Made by a program: the position numbers and the translations under genes. Positions 8,201 to 10,978 of a DNA stretch of 10,978 nt are shown piece by piece. Positions within the stretch are counted from its first letter, which is position 1, and each line of letters starts with the position of its first letter. Below the pieces are notes generated by a model. That model was not told the DNA's origin. It searched no databases and worked only from the letters and a program-made list of their open reading frames with translations. This stretch comes from Bacteroidales bacterium (GTDB taxonomy: Bacteria; Bacteroidota; Bacteroidia; Bacteroidales; UBA3824): contig JAFYFR010000097.1 in the NCBI GenBank assembly GCA_017543645.1, forward strand, positions 1-10,978, read 5' to 3'.

Positions 8201-8340
8201 AGTCGGGCATGGATCCTGAAACCAACTCTTACGGCAACGAGAATGCGGCAGTAGCCTACGGACAGAGACGTCTTTTGACTATTGGTACCAACACACCTGC
8301 TACAAGAACCTATATGTTTGGTGTTAACTTTACATTCTAA
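5287..8340 (+). CDS. SusC-like TonB-dependent outer-membrane transporter
   Basis: A 1017-residue outer-membrane importer of the SusC/RagA family. Residues 1-26 are a signal peptide ending AVA before Q27. Residues about 30-98 form the carboxypeptidase-regulatory-like N-terminal extension (SGTVTSSTGDPFIGVTVLEQ, then GKFSLNV and FSFMGYETQ). The TonB-box/SusC signature ALEEVVVVGYGTQ is at 102-114. The plug covers about 115-230, with IRIRGTRSLNASNDPLIVLDG and the DASATAIYGSRGANGVIIITT-like end motif. The rest is the beta-barrel, ending in aromatic FGVNFTF. There is no STN domain before the extension, so sigma/anti-sigma signalling through this transporter is not indicated; control by the nearby HTCS-like regulator is more likely. 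The ATG follows a T-run without Shine-Dalgarno. It is paired with the SusD-like gene 27 bp downstream. The substrate cannot be told from sequence: glycan is usual, oligopeptide is possible as in RagA. Confidence 0.96.
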   Translation: MKAKLNYLWAMLIMLPLMFVSMSAVAQTTASGTVTSSTGDPFIGVTVLEQGTTNGTITDLEGKFSLNVQSGATIVFSFMGYETQTAPASSNMHIILEEDTKALEEVVVVGYGTQRKEAVTGSVASVKGEDMRAVAGSNITQNLQGRIAGVEMAQTSSKPGETMQIRIRGTRSLNASNDPLIVLDGIPFAGNLSDINPADIKSLDILKDASATAIYGSRGANGVIIITTNRGSEGQKAKISYNGYYGIKTIFAKYPMMNGAQYSELFGAGANPEYTNYGTDEREGVDTDWQDLFFDKGMVTSHDVTITGGTQAGNYSFGLGYYREEAIVPLQDFSRFSLRGSIDQKIGKYFKVGFSTNNNYSITNDCNQMFSILAATPTTDPYNEDGSFKTRINRASGNNYVISRKVLEWLGDSYANKRKVFGSYNTFYGEAELPYVKGLKYRVNVGLNLRHQNSGNYTGQGVFSDNPDALSSAGVTNQLTTNWAIENLITYDKILAEKHSINFVAMYSAEQSLYNSSNMSGQDIPTQFQYWNIGRANGTITVNPAYQGYSKTGLISYMARLMYSYDSKYMLSVAVRSDGSSRLAEGHKWHTYPAVSLGWNVKNESFMDGVSWLNQLKIRVGYGETSNQSVDPYKTFGLLSTQPYNYGSETTTGYYVSELPNPELGWEYSTTWNVGLDLSFFRNRLNVTAEYYKMATKNVLLSVGLPGSAGVGSYMANIGETENKGFELNIDGTIINDNNGWTWTAGVNMYVNRNKLVKLSSGQKEDRNNNWFVGKPIDCIYDYKYDGIWQEDEEELRKVLEPAGAPGMIKVVYTGEYENGVPVRAISDEDKIPQSMECDLQGGFNTTVSWRNIDLNIVGAYKVGGLLISTLYGSSGYLNTLSGRNNNIDVDYWTPTNTGAHYPAPNGIRDGNNPKYGSTLGYFDASYLKIRTITLGYNFDGLQALKNAGISKLRVYASILNPFVMFSPYKKESGMDPETNSYGNENAAVAYGQRRLLTIGTNTPATRTYMFGVNFTF

Positions 8341-8367
8341 TTACTACTTAATAAACTTTAAGAAAAG

Positions 8368-10299
8368 ATGAATACAAGTCTAAAAAATATAGCATTGGCA
8401 GCAGCATTGGCTTCGTTTGGCTTTGCAGCATGTCAGGATATTCTCGAAGAGGAACCTCGCTCTAATTTCGAACCAGGTTACTTCAAAACCTCTGAGGGTA
8501 TCAACGGCGGTCTTACTGGTCTTTATCAGAACCTCCGCAATATGTATGGAAATATGTATTTCTATAACTCTCTCGAAACCGGCACAGATGAATACACTTA
8601 CGCTCAGAGTGCCGACAACAACTTCAAAGATCACGACCTTTCGGGAGCGGGCACTCTTACTCCGTCATCAAGTCGCAGCGATGCCATGTGGGGACAGGCT
8701 TATACAGCCATCAATTCGGCATGCGCCATTATCGAAAACGGCGGAGAGGCCAATATGAGCCCAGCTCTTTTGGCTGAGGCTTACTTCTTCAGAGGTTTTC
8801 ATTTCTTCAATCTCGTTCAAACTTTCGGCGGAGTTCCTCTCGATCTCGGTAGCGGCGAATTACATTCTAACCAGTCGCCATCGCGTGTAAGCGTACGCAA
8901 CACTGTTCCTGAGGTTTACAGCGCAGTGTTTGCCGATCTCAAAAAGGCTGTTGACGACCTACCCCAGACGGCGCGCAAAACTGGTACTGTTACTAAAAAT
9001 GTTGCACGTCTGTTTCTTGCCAAGGCATACCTTACTTTCGGATGGTGGCTTGAGAATCCCAAAGGTATTCCCACTTATCCCGAATGTAGCCGCACCGACA
9101 AGGACGGTCATGATGCCGCATGGTATTTTGCACAGGCTTACGATGTAGCCAAAACAGCTATCGACAACCCTGGTATTTACGGACTTATGAGTCATTATTA
9201 TGATGTTAACCTCGGTGCCAACGACCGCAACAAGGAATGTATGTTCTATGCCGACCGTATCGAAGGCGACGAGTTCTACAATCAGGCATCGCTTAGTTGG
9301 AGCAACGGTGGTGGCGCAGAAAACTTTGCTATGTGGGCTGTAACCTGGAACTACGAAGGTACATTCAAATCGCAAGGCAAAAAGACTATGCACCGCGAGG
9401 CTGCTCAATGGGCTGGTCGTCCGTGGACTCGTATGGCTCCTACTCATGAAGCTCTTGCTATGTTCGACGACAAAGTTAAGGACTCTCGTTGGGATGGTAC
9501 TTTTGTAACCGTTTACCGTGGCAACTGGAATAAAGGCGGTGATACAACCACCACTTACAAAAATGCAAATGATATGAAAGTGGCTCCGGGCGAACCTTTG
9601 CTCACATTCCTTACCGACGACCCCGCAGATGTGGTTTACCCTGTTAAAAAAGCCGACAATGATGCTACCAGCAATGTAGGTGCAGGCACTATGGCAGGTC
9701 GCGCCGACTTTGTATTCGGCACCAAACACACCAGCCGCTATGCTTATCCTGGACTTTGGAAACTTGGTACTTACCGCACCGACAATGGTTCTGGTCTTGG
9801 CCAGCCCAACGGAGCATCTACTCGTCCGTTTGTTATTGCTAAATTCTCTGAGTTGTATCTTATTGCTGCTGAGGCAGCCGTTAAAAAGGGCGACAATTCC
9901 GCAGCCAAAGAAATGCTTAACGTGCTCCGCGCAAGAGCCGGCAAATGGACATTCAGCAATGCTGAAAACAAGGCTGTTTCCGCCGATTATTCTGCCGACC
10001 TCGTAGCCGCCACTCCCTCCACCATCACAATCGATTACGTGCTCGACGAGCGCGCACGCGAACTTTTTGGCGAGGGTCTCCGCTGGTACGACCTTGTTCG
10101 CACTCAGACTTGGGCTGAACGTGCAGGCAAATACACAATCGCTGAGGCTAACTCTGAAGGTGTTTGGACAGAAGTTAAAACTACTACACGTAAAATTACC
10201 CCCGAACTCTATCTCCGTCCTATTCCTATTGGTCAGTTGAACGCACTTGAAATGACAGAGGCTGAGGTTAAGGCTTACCAAAACCCTGGATACAATTAG
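8368..10299 (+). CDS. SusD/RagB-like surface lipoprotein
   Basis: A 643-residue outer-membrane lipoprotein that acts as the substrate-binding lid on the SusC barrel. The signal peptide ends in a lipobox with acylated C22 (SFGFAAC). The acidic QDILEEEP that follows fits a Bacteroidota lipoprotein export signal to the cell surface. Family motifs are in order: AEAYFFRGFHFFNLVQTFGG-type helix (136-158) with VPL, TKNVARLFLAKAYL in the TPR scaffold, FSELYLIAAEAA then LNVLRARAG (about 493-525), LDERARELFGEGLRWYDLVR (559-578), and the closing LRPIPIGQLNALEM...NPGYN. At 643 residues it is slightly longer than many relatives (500-600). Several aromatic stretches (WAVTWNYEG, AAQWAGRPWTRM) could belong to the binding face. 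It is co-transcribed with susC; an A-rich AAGAAAAG precedes the ATG. The operon ends at the terminator downstream. Confidence 0.96.
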   Translation: MNTSLKNIALAAALASFGFAACQDILEEEPRSNFEPGYFKTSEGINGGLTGLYQNLRNMYGNMYFYNSLETGTDEYTYAQSADNNFKDHDLSGAGTLTPSSSRSDAMWGQAYTAINSACAIIENGGEANMSPALLAEAYFFRGFHFFNLVQTFGGVPLDLGSGELHSNQSPSRVSVRNTVPEVYSAVFADLKKAVDDLPQTARKTGTVTKNVARLFLAKAYLTFGWWLENPKGIPTYPECSRTDKDGHDAAWYFAQAYDVAKTAIDNPGIYGLMSHYYDVNLGANDRNKECMFYADRIEGDEFYNQASLSWSNGGGAENFAMWAVTWNYEGTFKSQGKKTMHREAAQWAGRPWTRMAPTHEALAMFDDKVKDSRWDGTFVTVYRGNWNKGGDTTTTYKNANDMKVAPGEPLLTFLTDDPADVVYPVKKADNDATSNVGAGTMAGRADFVFGTKHTSRYAYPGLWKLGTYRTDNGSGLGQPNGASTRPFVIAKFSELYLIAAEAAVKKGDNSAAKEMLNVLRARAGKWTFSNAENKAVSADYSADLVAATPSTITIDYVLDERARELFGEGLRWYDLVRTQTWAERAGKYTIAEANSEGVWTEVKTTTRKITPELYLRPIPIGQLNALEMTEAEVKAYQNPGYN

Positions 10300-10350
10300 A
10301 AATTGTTTTCCCCTCTTAATACTTAAATAGGTTAATAAAAAGACTTCTTT

Positions 10351-10388
10351 CCCCGGCGCAGTGATTGCGTCGGGGATTTGTTTTTTTT
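10351..10388 (+). terminator. Intrinsic terminator of the susC-susD operon
   Basis: CCCCGGCGCA (10351-10360) pairs over 10 bp, with one G-U, with TGCGTCGGGG (10366-10375) around a GTGAT loop, followed by ATTTG and eight T (10381-10388). The T-run overlaps the stop codon (complement of 10387-10389) of the convergent regulator. On the minus strand the hairpin is followed only by AAAGAAG and then a short T-run, so termination in that direction would be weaker. Confidence 0.92.
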
Positions 10389-10899
10389 ACATCCTCACCA
10401 TTTTTTCAAATTCCTCTTGGTTTTCCGAAGCTGAATATTTGGTAACAAATTCGGTGGGTGAGATGCCGTAGTATTCTTTGAAATGGCTCGAAAAATAACT
10501 GTGGCTCGAAAATCCAAGTTTGAACGCTACGTCGGCTACGTTGAGTTTGTTGCGTACCAAAAGTATCGCTGCCTGACGCATTTTGATTGATTTGATGAGG
10601 TTTACGGGCGTGATGTCGAGCAGTTCTTTCAACTTGCGGTTGAGGTGTACGCGGCTGATGCCTACTTTTGCGCTGAGTTCGTTTACACCGAAATTTGTGT
10701 TTTCTAAGTTTTTGTTGATGGTGTCCACTACCTTTTTTAGCAATAACTGGTCGGGACTTTCGGCTTCGATTACTGTTTGTGCCGAATGTATGTCGGCTGC
10801 CATTCGTGCCGCCATTTTTTCGCGGGTGGAGATGGCGTTGGTTATCGAACTTTTTAGCATATTGATACTTACGGGCTTGGTAAGGTAATGGTCTACACC
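10387..10899 (-). CDS. HTCS-like response regulator, C-terminal part (end of receiver domain plus AraC-type HTH), 5' end missing
   Basis: About 170 residues of a transcription regulator. It begins with the last part of a receiver domain (GVDHYLTKPVSINML, including the conserved Lys of the TKP motif), continues through a linker helix (STREKMAARMAADIHSAQ), and ends in an AraC/XylS double helix-turn-helix: NFGVNELSAKVGISRVHLNR (first HTH) and LNVADVAFKLGFSSHSYFSS then HFKEYYGISPTEF (second). This order is that of HTCS regulators of polysaccharide-utilization loci; a separate response regulator cannot be excluded because the rest is absent. The gene converges with susD, its stop lying 87 bp from the susD stop, and is the best candidate to regulate susCD. 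The frame stays formally open to the right edge, but residues beyond about 10899 come from an inverted copy of the same gene and do not resemble a receiver domain (MYAADAYFCAEFVYTE), so I end the gene there. Confidence 0.85.
   Translation of the reverse strand, partial: GVDHYLTKPVSINMLKSSITNAISTREKMAARMAADIHSAQTVIEAESPDQLLLKKVVDTINKNLENTNFGVNELSAKVGISRVHLNRKLKELLDITPVNLIKSIKMRQAAILLVRNKLNVADVAFKLGFSSHSYFSSHFKEYYGISPTEFVTKYSASENQEEFEKMVRM
10617..10695 (+). repeat. Inverted repeat, left arm (79 bp, inside HTH-coding segment)
   Basis: This segment, starting CGAGCAGTTC and ending CCGAAATT, encodes the first HTH of the regulator on the minus strand. Its exact reverse complement is the last 79 bases of the window. 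Past the exact match, one mismatch (10696 against 10899) is followed by four more matching bases (ACAC). This arm is in its natural context, since the protein reads without interruption through it. Confidence 0.97.
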
Positions 10900-10978
10900 A
10901 ATTTCGGTGTAAACGAACTCAGCGCAAAAGTAGGCATCAGCCGCGTACACCTCAACCGCAAGTTGAAAGAACTGCTCG
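10900..10978 (-). repeat. Inverted repeat, right arm at the window end (probable fold-back artefact)
   Basis: From AATTTCGGTG at 10900 to the terminal CTGCTCG the sequence is the exact reverse complement of 10617-10695, so the plus strand here encodes the regulator's own HTH (NFGVNELSAKVGISRVHLNR). It replaces the expected upstream part of the receiver domain. The junction sits in a local hairpin, TACACC-AATTTC-GGTGTA (10894-10911). The position at the very end and the perfect identity point to a fold-back or assembly error. Confidence 0.95.

Noticed and set aside
8959..10281. A 440-codon open frame on the minus strand opposite the SusD-like gene
   Set aside because: It lies entirely antisense to a well-supported SusD gene. 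Its protein is rich in Cys, Val and Ser with no recognisable domain, and its openness follows from the codon choice of susD.
10583..10888. A 101-codon plus-strand frame opposite the regulator
   Set aside because: It is antisense to the conserved receiver/AraC sequence and has no recognisable domain.
10696..10899. An invertible (phase-variable) segment between the two 79-bp arms
   Set aside because: The arms sit inside coding sequence for a conserved HTH, the right arm stops at the window end, no recombinase gene is visible, and inversion would not give a sensible alternative gene. A fold-back artefact is simpler.
1..10978. CRISPR arrays, tRNA or rRNA genes, insertion sequences and prophage genes
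   Set aside because: No regularly spaced repeats, cloverleaf sequences, transposase motifs or terminal repeats flanking a mobile gene were seen.

Overview
The window reads as a chromosomal or metagenomic fragment from a member of the Bacteroidota, most likely the order Bacteroidales. The basis is a full-length SusC-like/SusD-like pair, the carboxy-terminal part of a receiver/AraC-type regulator of the kind that ends hybrid two-component systems (HTCS), promoters matching the Bacteroidales -7 consensus TAnnTTTG, and start codons without Shine-Dalgarno sequences. The genus cannot be fixed from the sequence.

Layout from left to right: (1) the 3' end of a gene resembling class III fructose-1,6-bisphosphatase (+, cut by the left edge); (2) a complete methyl-accepting chemotaxis protein (MCP, +); (3) a symmetrical bidirectional terminator; (4) an AqpZ-type water channel (-) with its own promoter; (5) a secreted dipeptidyl peptidase IV (S9B, -); (6) a 407-bp AT-rich divergent intergenic region with clustered palindromes, a candidate susC promoter and a small GAAA-capped hairpin in the presumed leader; (7) a SusC-like TonB-dependent transporter and a SusD-like lipoprotein (+), 27 bp apart and closed by a strong terminator; (8) on the opposite strand, the end of an HTCS-like regulator, running into the right edge.

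How the genes may work together: SusC and SusD should form one outer-membrane importer for an oligomeric nutrient, and the convergent regulator next to them is the natural candidate to control it. No glycoside hydrolase or surface glycan-binding protein is present. The only degradative enzyme nearby is the divergent exported DPP IV, which leaves open a RagAB-like oligopeptide role for this pair. That is an inference from context only. The MCP, AqpZ and bisphosphatase look like unrelated neighbours.

The most unusual structural signal is at the right edge. The last 79 bases are an exact reverse-complement copy of the helix-turn-helix coding segment 204 bp to the left (10617-10695 versus 10900-10978). 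The copy interrupts the regulator just inside its receiver domain and runs exactly to the window end. This looks more like a fold-back (template-switch or assembly) artefact than a biological element. The reading frame of the regulator beyond about 10899 should therefore not be trusted. I saw no tRNA, rRNA, CRISPR array, insertion sequence or phage gene, and I did not find a convincing new biological system.
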